Positions 51,540 to 62,758 of a DNA stretch of 64,000 bases are shown here, in pieces (position 1 is the first letter of the stretch; the number at the start of each line of letters is the position of its first letter). The position numbers and the translations under genes were made by a program. Source of the DNA: Lagopus muta (Eukaryota > Chordata > Aves > Galliformes > Phasianidae); the NCBI RefSeq assembly GCF_023343835.1, contig NC_064437.1, positions 15,929,501-15,993,500 of the forward strand. The letters are read 5' to 3'. The notes beneath the pieces were generated by a model. It saw only the letters and a list, made by a program, of their open reading frames with translations. It was not told the origin of the DNA and did no database searches.

Positions 51540-53950
51540 TGTTGAGTTGCAAGACCTAATTTCAGCTCTGTTTCTTTTCCCAATGGTTTTAAATGGCATT
51601 ATTATGTTGTACATTTAATTAAGATTAATTAATTAAGAGCACAGTGGTATTACCTTTTTAACAGATTTTCTTAAGGAATAAATTTGTGTTTGTTAGTCTC
51701 TGCAACTTTGTACGCTTAGAACAGTTACTAAAATGGACCTCTTTGTAAGATGCTTTAGAGCACTGATTTGATCACAAATAGACTGTAGGAAATTATGCTT
51801 GCTTTATTCCAGCAGTGTCTTTCAGATGTAAAGATGCGTGAGAAACAGAATTTTAATGCTTTTTTTTCCAAACTAAAAATCATAGTAAAAATATTGATTC
51901 AACTATACATTCCAAAACTTTATTTGCAGGTTTTCGAAAAGTGCTGTACTGTATAGCTAGTATAAATGGCTAGTGACTCTCTAACACTGGTAATGGCATA
52001 AGCATCAGAAAGTGTAAACATGGTTATGAGGCCTAAATTCAAGTCAGATTGGTACAAATGTGATTTATGCACATTAAGATAGGTTTATAATTTGGAAAAT
52101 CCAGCTAGTAAAGCTATTTTGAACTAGTGAGGTACAAAAATTAATGTATTGCAGTTTAGGTCTTAGGCTTAAGTTATATGTTGATTGTACTAAGAGTGCA
52201 TCTCAGCCAGGAAAAAAAAAAAAGGCTAGCTCTGTTATTTCAGGAGCTCTGCAGGTAGAATCATGCTAAACTCCTTGGTAGCAGGTAGGTCACTTTAACT
52301 AGATGTGCCAACATGCTCCACAAGTACAACTACTCAGTTTCCAGTTATTATACAAAATCAGGTGCACATTTCACAGCTGTTGATAAGTTGCACTCATATG
52401 AAACATCTATTCTGTGGTTTCAGATTATTTTTTCAGTATAAAAATCAGGATGTTGTGTAGTTTTGTTGTGGAAATGACTGTATTGTGTGTTTTAAATCAA
52501 GCTCTTTACTCCTCTAAATAATAGTAAATGAAAACCAGTAGAATTAATTAGACCATTGTAATAATTGAAAAATATTTTTTCCTCTTGTTCAGCAGATCAG
52601 TTTGTCTAGAAATTTGTGCATCAAAATTCCGACTGATGTTATAAAACAGAGAAACATGGAATCCTGGTTTGAGGGGCTTAAAAGGAGAAAATAACCTTTC
52701 TGTAATTACAGTTGTCACCACGCTAGTGGAATTCCACTAATGTGGTGTTGCATAAAGCCTCACTTGCCCCTCCCACATGCACTAAATATAAATGTGCATG
52801 AGCAGCAAAAGCAATTTTCCAAATAGCTGGATCAGCCAAACAGTGTTTGTACATAATTATGTATATGAATGCTAAAAGCTGTGGTCATACAGTGTGAGAA
52901 GCCTGATGAATACAAAGAATCATAATTATATTTTATTACGAAGTTTTGGTGCTGTGTTCTCTTGTTGTTGGTCTGAAAAATTAATAATTTAACTTGTTGT
53001 ACTGTCTACATTGATTTCCTCATTTGGAAACTAATGTAATTTTAGGTGAATGTTTCTGTGGAGTCCTACTCTTCTTGAGCTACTAACTAGTTTACATCTG
53101 CTCCAAGCCTGGAAAGCTCCTTCTTGTGAACTGTGTTGCACTGACATGGAGTTACTGTTTCTTGGAAAACTTTATTCTTGTATCTGTGAATCTAAATAGT
53201 TCAAAGATGTCAGTGATTGCAAGGATGTAGTAAAGCTGACGTGCTCAGAGCCTTCCTGGCTAATTGTCCCTGCTGGTGTACTTGCTCACTTTGTCTTGTC
53301 TTGTATGGGAGCAGTGCCAGAAAGCAATGTGAGGAATGTGTCTAAACAACTTGTCTCCTAACTCCGCATCACATTTTTCAATTTACTTTTTTTTTCTTAA
53401 AAAGCTTGTTAGGACTCTAAGTTACAAACATTCCCATTGGAAGAAGGCGTTGTGGGAATAAAATGATGTGTTGCTCTATTTCAAAAGAACTGTACGTGCT
53501 TTAAAGCATAGAAAATCTGAACACCGTTAGCAGAAGGATCATGTTTTGAGTGTTTGATATGTGTGGCAGACTCAATGCCAGAAGCTGGTTGTGACTGTGG
53601 CAAGGCTTTTCCTTCCAGTGGTGTACAAAATGGTTATTCTACTACTTTAAAAAAAAAACAAAACAAAACAAAACTTTTGTAGTTTACATGTCTTACAAGA
53701 CTCATCTTGTTTTGTATTAAATATAGTCCATATTGACAGTGCAGATTATAAGCTCATGAAGGAGCATGTGTTTCTGTTTTTGTCTGGTTGGAGATTATCC
53801 CTTAATCACGCAGGGTCTAGGTGTGCATTTTTGGATTTGCCGACTCAGGAAAGCTCGAGATAGCATTAAAGGCCAATGACACATTCTGCAGCTGCACTTA
53901 GGTTGCTGCTCCTCTGAGCAAGAACTCTTGCTTGACCCATAGTTGAAAAA
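51540..53950. other. Spacer between CCDC18 and the RDH8-like gene
   Basis: This is AT-rich sequence without a recognisable exon. It includes a 7-base inverted repeat with an AT-rich spacer (52776-52800) and an A run near 53648-53675. The final part just before 53951 is presumably 5' UTR and promoter of the RDH8-like gene, but no TATA box or CpG island marks the start. Confidence 0.5.
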
Positions 53951-54272
53951 ATGGCAAGAAGAAATGTCCTTATTACAGGTTGTTCCTCAGGAATTGGATT
54001 GGCCTTAGCTGTAAAAATGGCAAAAGATGAACAGGAAAGATTTAAAGGTAACAACATTTCTGTTATTTATGTTTATTAAAAAATACATATATCTTTCAAT
54101 GCAATAGTTTTGGTTTTTGTTCCCTGTTACTTAACACATTACAGGTATTCAATCTGACTCTTTTCTTCTCAGTTTCCCCTTTCTATCATCAAGGAAATAC
54201 AGTGCAGTTAAAATATGCCACTTCTTGTAAGCAAACAACTTGAAAAAAGCTTGAACACCTGCATCAACTGAA

Positions 54273-54316
<44 letters not shown>

Positions 54317-57300
54317 ATGCTTGTAGTTAGCTTCATCTCTGGCTACTAAAAAATTTGTTGAATGAAATGTTTATGTCAATTTGAAGGCCAAAGAAATTCT
54401 TTTAGAAGAAATGAATAATAATCTTGTAGTTATTTTCCCTGATGTATTTGATTATTCTAACCCCATGCACCTATAAGAGGGTGAACAGAAGAAATGGGAT
54501 ATTTGCTGTGACTGAAAATGATTGGCAAGGTAAATATATCAGCCTGCAGGAAATCAGTTTCTCATTCTTACAGCATTTTACTGCAAGGGGGCTGGTTGCA
54601 GATACATAGTTTTATGGATAATTATGGTACAGTAACAAAACTAGATGATTATTATGGTACTTTTCAACCCAGGCCATTCTATGATTTATGTGGGGAAGTT
54701 GCCTGCATAAATGAGCATTTTTACAGCTGGAGGAAGCAGCTATCGTTTTTAATAGCTCTTTTTGTTAGCTAGCATGTGATTAACACAGACAAAAAGCATA
54801 TGTGGACTATAATATCATGTTTGGAGTATTAAAAATGACTCAGCAGCCTGGCTTGGTATTATGCTTGTGTGTTTTAGTTTGTGCATAGTGGTTTAATTCT
54901 CGTTTTTAGTTTTTTGAAGGTTTCAGAACCAGATTCTGGTTCTGGGAATTAGCGCTATTTTATGTTGAAAATCGGATCTTCCTACTTCAAGTTTTTATCT
55001 AGATTCTATTACTGACATTTAAGATACAGATGAAAAAATATTCTTTACACTGCCACAGGAAGGGTTTTAGTTCTGATCGACTGTGGCTTCTGGTTTGCTG
55101 CAGTGTATGCCACAATGCGGAATCTGGCCAAGAAAGATGCACTTGAGGAAGCTGCAGGTCATAATCTGGGCAAAACCTTGGAAATTAAGCAACTGGATGT
55201 CTGTGATGAACAGTCCATTAAAACCTGTGTGAACAGTATCCCTGACAGAAGGATTGATGTCCTAGGCAAGTACAGGATGTGAACAGATAAGTACTGTTTT
55301 TCTCCTCAAATACACTGGAGAAGCTTCATTGGTGCATTTTTTCATGTCATTAAAGTAACAGTCATTGCATAATTTACTCTGTTCATGGTTCTTTGGGCTT
55401 TGTGCAGGCATGAATTAAATCTCACTGTGTTTCTGTGAAGCTGGGAAGCTCGTTTTCTTTATTTACAGAGGAGAGGCTTGATTGCAGAAAGTGTTGGATA
55501 AGATGATGCAGTTCTTTATTATAAAGTGTGAGAAGAGAACTTTTGCCCAAATCTGCATCCTCATGTAGAAGACTTACCACCCTATAGATCAACCATTGCC
55601 CTGTTAGTCCTGCCTAATAAGAAAGTAATAGCATTCAGAAATCAGAAGTAAAATAACAAATGCAACGTAAGAGTTCTTTAATTTGGTGTGGAGAATTATA
55701 GTTGTGCTGTGCAAATAATTCAGCAATTAGTCTTCTCATACTCTTTTGCTAAAACTAAACACTGACATCTTAGGAAACACTGATATCTTAAGATGGAAGA
55801 CTCTCAAGAATGAAATCTGAGACAAAATTACAGACCTGCCTTTCTTTTGATAATGCTGAAAAAACTGTTTAACAAAATACATTTGCAAACTATATTATGA
55901 TCTAATTTCTAAAATATGATAGTTTTATTGTAGAACACCTGCTACTATGAGGGTATTGTGTGTGTGTGTGTGTGTGTTTTAAAGATGTATGTATTTCAAA
56001 CAAACAAATGAAACCTAAAAGACAGGCTAAAATACCACCTAATCTGTCTTTTGGAATAGATTGAAGACTTAGCCAATGCCCATAGCATGGAACAGTAGGC
56101 TCTAATTCTTGCTGCTGAATGATGAACAAACATTGATGGTTCTTGACTCATTTTCCTGTAATCCCTTTCTGATTTAAAGAAAAAGGGCTGAAATTAATTG
56201 GTTGAAGTGCAAAATAAAATTGGATTAGAAGTGTAATTAAACAAAAATAAAAGTATATTTGCACAGCTTGAGTTATGCATTAACATCTTTTTGTTTTAAC
56301 CTTTTCTTTAAAGATTATTTAAGGATTGTTTAGTGCCTAATCCTTTCACTTTTAAATGCTGTTCAGTGAAGATGACAAGTTAATGTGTAGGAAAGTTATT
56401 GGTCACTGTTGTCTTCCATTTTGTGCAGTCAGCAATGCTGGAATGGGGCTCATCGGACCAATTGAATGTCAGACTATTGATGAAATGAAAACTGTGATGG
56501 ATACCAACTTCTTCGGACTGGTTCGACTCCTAAAGGAGATTTTGCCTGACATGAAGAAGAGAAAGAGCGGCCATATAGTTATAATAAGCAGTGTTATGGG
56601 AATACAAGGCAAAGTGGTCGTTCTTTTTTCTTTATTCTTAGAGTTCAGTATTCAATATCTAGGGCATAACTCTTAGCTGGAAAAAATGCAGGAGCTAGCA
56701 TCTCTAACTACTGTGCTCTATAACACTGAAGTTCCAGCTATTTGATAGCATTTGGATGATGTTTTTATGCATTCCAATAACCTGTGACTCTGCACAACTA
56801 CTCAAGACCTTTAAACAAGAGAATCTGCAGTATATTTTTTTCCATGGGAGTAAGGCTATCAGTTTTAACTCCATTTCTTATTTTGTCATTTTTTATTTCC
56901 TATTACTAGAGATTATCCGAAAGAAACAAGATTTAGTAGTATGAGTTTTTACTATTGGAAACGGTTGTGGGGACGGGCAAACACACTACACCCTGCAGTG
57001 TGGTAAAGGAATAAAATCCAATAACATCCTGCACTACTGTTCCACCTTTTAATAAAGCTTCCTCTCATAAACTCTGCAGAGCTAGTTTTAGCAAAGAATA
57101 ATCATGTTTCTACTCTTGTGTTCCATCTAGTCTTAACTATATATATGTTGCAATTACTAAGACAGTGGCATTATTCCTGCCTGGATTGTTCTGGTGAGAC
57201 GAATCCTAAACAATAACAACCCTTACAGTTTGCCTTAATACAGTACTTCTCATTCTCCTAAATACATTGTTACACTTCTTTTTACAAGTCCCTCAAGTGC

Positions 57301-60300
57301 AAACTGGATCTCTTGCATAATCAAACCTCCCACATTGCTCAGCATCTGTGTCTATTTACTGCCTATTAAAAGTTTTGCTGGTAAATGTGAATGGTATTGT
57401 GTAAATAAATGCATATTATATATGCACTTTTATACATTAGACTACAAAATACTTATCCAAAGAGCTCACAGCATCAGCTAAGAGGAAGAAGAGTGTTAGT
57501 CAGCCACACTTTTCTAGTATAAGCAATTTTGAGAACATATGCAAATAAATCAATAGTAATTAGTGTGGATAGTGTTGTTTCACTAGACCAATATACACAG
57601 GTGTTTTTTTAAATGTTTTCCCAGCAGACCACAGAAATTCTGGGAAAATACAAATGTTTGTAAAAGTAAAATAATTATTTGTTGAATACAATTCTCAGGA
57701 TGTTCTATTTGTACCATCAGGTATTTTATTTAATGATGTTTATGCTGCATCTAAGTTTGCAGTGGAAGGATTCTGCGAAAGTTTAGCTATACAAGCACTC
57801 AAGTTCAAGCTGCAGTAAGTATTGATCCACAGATGTAAACTGTTCTTGAGACGGTTTTAGATATGGTCAGAACTACCAAACAGATCCTTAAAGCTTGTTG
57901 CTATCTAGGAGAAACCCATGGAAATTGTACATCATGAAAGGCATAGAGAATGTCCACATTCTTCACATGCTCTATCAAATAAAGTTTTGATATGAAAATA
58001 AACATACTATCATGGGCAATTACATGCTTTTATGAATAATACTTCTGAGAACAGATTCTTGCATATACTAAAAATAATAGTACAGTAGAAATAATATTAC
58101 AAACCTGTATTTTCCTTTTCAAAGGAATCTAGAGATAAAAAAGGTGAAGGACTTGGGGAGACAGAGAAGGGGGAGTACAAGGAGGGAAGGGGAAGATGAA
58201 GATCACACAAATTCATCAGAATAGAACACGGGGTGAGATTTCTACTGGGACAGGAGGTTGAAAGGAAAGCAATAAGAATGTGATGTATTTCTTAATGTTT
58301 AAGACAGTATTTGAGAGAATGGTGCTGTTCATTGTGGTACTTCAGTGTTGGATTTGTCACACGTATTCACACTGGAACTATTTTACGTGTGAAATTCAAG
58401 AATTGTTAAACATCGCTTGCATCTGTGTGTGCTTGAGTGTTTAGCCCTTGTGCTGTGGGAAGAGACAGCTGCTGACATGGGATTCCAGAGACAAAGCTGC
58501 CTCCAAACTTTGATTTTGCATAAGGCTCTGAACAGTCTGGAGGGATTTAAAATAAGTACCATGATGAGATTATAAGACTATAATGCTGCACTAGGTCTGA
58601 AGAAAAGCCTGACCAAAACTGAACCCTGGAAAGAAGCCCTATCCCAAAGAGTGTTTTGATAAACATTGAGATTGGTTAGTTACTACCTGAACTAGATAAG
58701 AGCCAACCAGTAACTGTATTTCTGTGACTTGCTGCAGTACCTATTGATCAAAATCAGATTTTTTTTTATTTGTTAGCAACCAAATCTGTCTGTCAACAGC
58801 AAAATTCTCAGTATTTTATGTAATAATGTAGGGGGATCTATGTAATGCTGACAACTTGACAAAAAGTTCATGTTTGGGTAACTCCACTCTCTTTCAGCCA
58901 CTATTATCATGGGAAAACCATTAACAAAAACAAATCATGTGGGATTTTGTCCAGAAAGTAGAAAGTAATGAATTTTTTATCATCTTTAAATTATTTTTCT
59001 TTGTGTTTCTGAAGTTCTTCTGGATAAATAATCATCAGATTCTACACTTCCAAGATAGCAAGTAGCAACTGCACTTCTTTCTGTCATGAGTTAACTTACA
59101 GTGCCTCCCTGAAAGATATGCTGTGCAGATTTTTCTACTCTATGTGGATGGATAGCAGCTTCAGACCAATAATATGACGTGGGCCACCTTGATAAGGCAT
59201 ACTTCTTATTGTTTGCTAGCTCAAACTCAGATTGCAACTCTTTGGTATACATTTTTAAGAAGCATAGAAAGGTACATTTCACATGGAGACCAGTAACAAT
59301 CTGTCTACCTTTGCTTTTGGATAGGTTAAGTCTGATTGAACCGGGTCCAGTGGTTACAGAATTTGAAAGAAAAGTGTTTGAAGATGGAATGAAAATGGAT
59401 CTTTCAGCTGCAGATGAGGAAACAGCTGACATGTTTACTAATATTTACCTTAAAAATTACAAACAAATTTTTCAGAGCCTTGGACAAAGTGCTGAGGAAG
59501 TTGCAGAGGTAACTCATCAACAATTCTTGTTTTTCTTCTTAATTTAAGAATGCACTGGTTCATTGGTCGGTTTTGTAATTTTGTTTTGTATTTATTGTTG
59601 TTTTGTTAAAATGTTAGATGAAATTACACTGTATCTGTGTGACTTAAAAGAATTTTAAAAACTTAAGAGAATCTCAAGAGTTATGAACAAGACCCACCAG
59701 AATATTAAAGGAATATTATTTTTTTTCCACTTAAAGGCAGGTGCTAATTTAAATACCCTTGTGGACACATTCTTTTACACATCAGCTTGTCAAATCTGGC
59801 CATTCCTCATTGTTACATTTGCACAGGGTTTCTGGCTGTTTAAATCCTCTCCTCTCTGTCTCACAAGTAGCTCTCCACAAATGTGAGGCGAGTGTGAAGT
59901 TGACTTGACTACCCTAGACCACAAAAGGCACTATAAGAAATACTTGGATGTCGCTTTTGGTGTTCAGGGCTTTCTTTGGGAAGACAGATGGAGGCAAGTT
60001 ATTGAAAGGGACAACAATTTCAGATGCTGACTGCTAACACATAACGCATGCTGACACTGAAGCTTCCCTTGCTGTGAAGTGCATTGTTCTGATCCTTTTC
60101 TAGTAAACTCAATTTAACTATCTACCTATTGTGAGCAAATAGGGATAATTTTGGAGGGCTGTGCAGGATTCTTTGTATAAAGTGCCATCACTGTGGAGTA
60201 GAGGAATAGAAATAGGATTATGAATAAATAAGAAATAATTCTAGCCTTAAATATTTGAAGAAAAAATTCTAATGAAATTCTAATAAAGCTGCATACAGCA

Positions 60301-60654
60301 TTCACATAATTCTAGCATTTCATTCATCTACTTTTCCTCTACTTAAATGAAAACCAAATTTTTAATTTACTGTTTTAGTAAAGGTCCTTTAATGACTCCT
60401 CTTGTAATTCCTGGCAGCATACAGTAAAGATAATACTTGCAGAAAATCCACCTTTTCGCCATCAGACAAATGCCTTGTATACGCCTATGACAACACTGAA
60501 ATATGCAGATCCAAATGGAGATCTACCCATCGATATATTCTACAAAATGGTTTTTCATCATGACAAAATCTTCAGTGCAAGTCTTAACTTCATCAAATTG
60601 CTGAGGTGGAGAAGCAGAAAAAGCTTTGACCTGGGAAAATCCTCATCACAATGA
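53951..60654 (+). CDS. RDH8-like short-chain dehydrogenase/reductase, complete, six exons
   Basis: This is a classical SDR closest to retinol dehydrogenase 8 and 17-beta-HSD1, which reduce all-trans-retinal or oestrone with NADPH. Exons are 53951-54047, 55104-55265, 56429-56608, 57721-57814, 59325-59508 and 60418-60654. They join in phase to 317 residues (human RDH8, from memory, 311), stop TGA 60652-60654. Visible motifs are the cofactor glycine motif TGCSSGIG (residues 9-16), R38 in VYATMRN at the position linked to NADP(H) preference, and SNAG (88-91, usually NNAG). The catalytic set is S141, Y154 and K158 in SSVMGIQG and [14 protein letters not shown] follows at 183-191, and [15 protein letters not shown] matches the RDH8 C-terminal region. 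The second and third exons appear to use GC donors. The tail, ending [11 protein letters not shown], lacks the cysteines of human RDH8. Activity is inferred from family. The exact orthology (RDH8, a paralogue, or HSD17B1-like) needs a tree, so I give no symbol. Confidence 0.92.
54277..54315. repeat. TC dinucleotide repeat, about 39 bases
   Basis: A pure run of TC units lies in intron 1 of the RDH8-like gene. Confidence 0.95.
54638..54690 (+). mobile_element. CR1 LINE extreme 3' tail
   Basis: AACTAGATGATTATTATGGT followed by ACTTTTCAACCCAGGCCATTCTATGATT is the last 50 or so bases of a CR1 element in sense orientation. Confidence 0.85.
55266..55267 (+). promoter_or_regulatory. GC splice donor (CTAG|GCAAGT)
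   Basis: Joining VL at the end of exon 2 to SNAGMG of exon 3 in frame requires the cut after G55265, so the intron begins GC. The context AG|GCAAGT fits the known strong consensus of GC-AG introns. The nearby GT at 55270 would shift the frame. Confidence 0.75.
55957..55977. repeat. TG dinucleotide repeat
   Basis: About ten TG units lie in intron 2 of the RDH8-like gene. Confidence 0.9.
56609..56610 (+). promoter_or_regulatory. Second GC splice donor (CAAG|GCAAAG)
   Basis: MGIQ must continue as [12 protein letters not shown] from 57721, which fixes the cut after G56608 and makes the intron start GC. The +5 base is A, so the site is weaker than the first. GT choices at 56614 or 56617 break the frame. 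Confidence 0.65.
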
Positions 60655-61330
60655 GATTATACAAGCTGGAATATTAGTTACAGCTGCTGCTAACACCATG
60701 TTGTTGTTTGTTCTGTAACTGTATAAAGGCATTCAAGATCTTTGAGCTTACATAAGATAATCACCTCAGTTTATGTTTATCTTTAGTCTGCAGGACGTTG
60801 CAATTAAAACCCTCTATCTACAGGTTTAGTCCATCTTAGCAACTGCTATTTAGAGTTCTCTTTTTGTGGAAAGATAAACATTAACTTAAATTCTTAAGTA
60901 TTTACTATCAGTCTGCTTCCCTTCAACTATAACCTAACACGCACTGAGATGTGTACTGTATTAGAAGGCTATTAAGAATTTATATTTGATATATGAAAAG
61001 TGTCATTGATCTTGAAGAGCAACAACTAGAGTATTCATTATTTCTATTGAAGCTAAGGTATTCTGAATGCTTCCTTTAGATGCTCTGACAAATGTATTAG
61101 AGGAGTGTTTTTTTGTTTTGTTCCGTTTTGTTTTTAACAAATCACCTCTTAACACCTTGCTGTCTTCCCAGTAGTTTGGTAGTTTTGGTTTTTTGTTTGT
61201 TTTTAACAGAAGTAACTATTTTACTGAAAGGAGACAAGGGCTTTTTATTGCTGATAATTTTTACGTGGAAAAAAATTGCAAATTCCTTAGAATTCACCTT
61301 TAAAATAAATAAAAATGCAAGTCAATACAG
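60655..61330 (+). other. 3' UTR of the RDH8-like gene (inferred)
   Basis: AT-rich sequence follows the stop codon, with ATTAAA at 60803-60808 and overlapping AATAAA hexamers at 61304-61313. The latter sit just before the CpG-rich DR1 upstream region and would give a 3' UTR of about 0.67 kb. Confidence 0.5.
61304..61313 (+). promoter_or_regulatory. Candidate poly(A) signals of the RDH8-like gene
   Basis: Two overlapping AATAAA hexamers (61304-61309 and 61308-61313) close the AT-rich region. They are the last before base composition rises into the DR1 CpG island. Confidence 0.5.
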
Positions 61331-61882
61331 CAGAAGCAGCTGAAGGTGTAGCACGGGCTTTTCTTCGCCCAACTTTCCTACTCTGCATTTACTCAGCTGC
61401 AGTTCTAACATAAAGAGAGCCTTTCCTCTTCATTCGCCAAGGACCCGTGCTTCCCCAGGGCTGCTCCCCAGTTTCACATCACTCTCTGACGTCAGCCCTG
61501 CCTAGGGCTAGAGGCTCGTGCTGGAGGCTCGTGCCCTCGGCAGGAGGCACCCAGCACGTTCACACTGAGGCTGGGCCGTGCCTCGGGCGTCGGCTCTCTC
61601 TCTCCGTCAGCACACTCCGCTGTAATTCTCCTTTCGTGCCCGGACTGGCAGCAGCCCGGCCCCACCTCTCCCCACAGGTGTGGACTGAGCCCAGCGGCAG
61701 CCCCGGCGCAGGCGGTGGCTGTGGTAATGCAGCGTGTTTCACACCCAGCCGCGAACTCCCCAAAGTGCCCGAACTGCCCCGTGCCGTCTGAGCGTGGTTT
61801 GGAGTGCTGCGCTAGGAGCCCCACGGGCATCTCGCTCACGCCTCAGTCTGTCATCACGGGGCCCAGTGGGGCTCAGAGCAGA

Positions 61883-61942
61883 ATCCTAGAATCATTAAGG
61901 GTGGAGAAGACCACAAAGAAGCCGAAGTCCGACCATGCCCGC
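61883..61942 (-). mobile_element. Probable CR1 LINE 3' tail in the DR1 upstream region
   Basis: GCAGAATCCTAGAATCATTAAGGGTGGAGAAGACC followed by AAGTCCGACCATGCC resembles the reverse complement of a CR1 terminus. It is short and diverged, so less certain than the others. Confidence 0.6.
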
Positions 61943-62538
61943 TCGCCACGTCCCTCAGTGCCACATCTGCATGTTTCCTGCTCGCGGCCAATGCCGGCGG
62001 CTGCACCACGCCCCGCTTCAAGCAGCGCCGGGCACCTCGCCGCGCGCACGTGGCACGGCCTCGCGCCCCCAGCACTTCCGGTGCTCGCTGGATGAGGGGG
62101 AGGAGCCGGGCGGCGGAAGCGCGTTCCGACTTCCGGCGGAAGCGGCGCTCCGCGCAGGTCGAGCCCGTAGAGGGTCCGTTTCCGTCTCGCGGCAGCCTTT
62201 ACTGGTGCCGCCGCCCGGGAGGAAGGAGTCGTGCCGCACCGGTGCTCCAGGGCTCGCCTTCTCTCAGACCGCTCATAAGGCGGCGGCGCCGGCTCCCCGG
62301 AGGATGTGGCGGTGGCGGCAGTGGCAGGCGCCGCGGCCAAGGGAGCCCTGAGCCCGAGCGGCGCTTCCCGGCCCCGCGTCCCGGCGCCTCGCCGGCAGCT
62401 GCTTGCCCGTTGCTCTTCGTGCCCCTCGCCTGGCGCCGACCCCGGCCGCGTCGCCTCCCGCTTAACCTTGCCGGTTCCCACACGCTCGAGAGCGCGGGAG
62501 CGGGGCGGGGCGGCCCTCGGGGGCCGGTGGCGGCGAGG

Positions 62539-62758
62539 ATGGCCTCGTCGTCGGGTAACGACGACGACCTCACCATCCCCAGGGCTGCCATCAACAAGAT
62601 GATCAAGGAGACGCTCCCCAACGTCCGCGTGGCAAACGATGCCCGGGAACTGGTGGTCAACTGCTGCACGGAGTTTATCCACCTCATCTCCTCTGAGGCC
62701 AATGAGATCTGCAACAAGTCGGAGAAGAAGACCATATCCCCGGAGCATGTCATACAAG
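62539..62758 (+). CDS. DR1: DR1 (NC2-beta), first coding exon; gene continues past the window
   Basis: DR1 is the beta subunit of negative cofactor 2. With DRAP1 it forms a histone-fold heterodimer that clamps TBP on promoter DNA and blocks entry of TFIIA and TFIIB. It is also found in the ATAC acetyltransferase complex. The exon encodes residues 1-73, beginning MASSSGNDDDLTIPRAAINK and ending SEKKTISPEHVIQ. It covers most of the H2B-like histone fold, including ANDARELVVNCCTEFIHLI. It ends in phase 1 at the donor CAAG|GTGAGC. The translation agrees with remembered human DR1. The start ATG follows a CpG-rich leader; an in-frame ATG lies 447 bases upstream (see findings). No second exon is visible up to 64000. 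Confidence 0.97.

Larger units (their letters stand above)
54048..60417 (+). other. Introns of the RDH8-like gene
   Basis: Five introns: 54048-55103, 55266-56428, 56609-57720, 57815-59324 and 59509-60417. They hold a TC repeat and a CR1 tail (intron 1) and a TG repeat (intron 2). I see nothing else recognisable. Confidence 0.6.

Noticed and set aside
61873-62757. 294-codon antisense frame over DR1 exon 1
   Set aside because: It is Arg/Ala/Pro-rich and overlaps the well-supported DR1 exon, so I read it as a CpG-island artefact.
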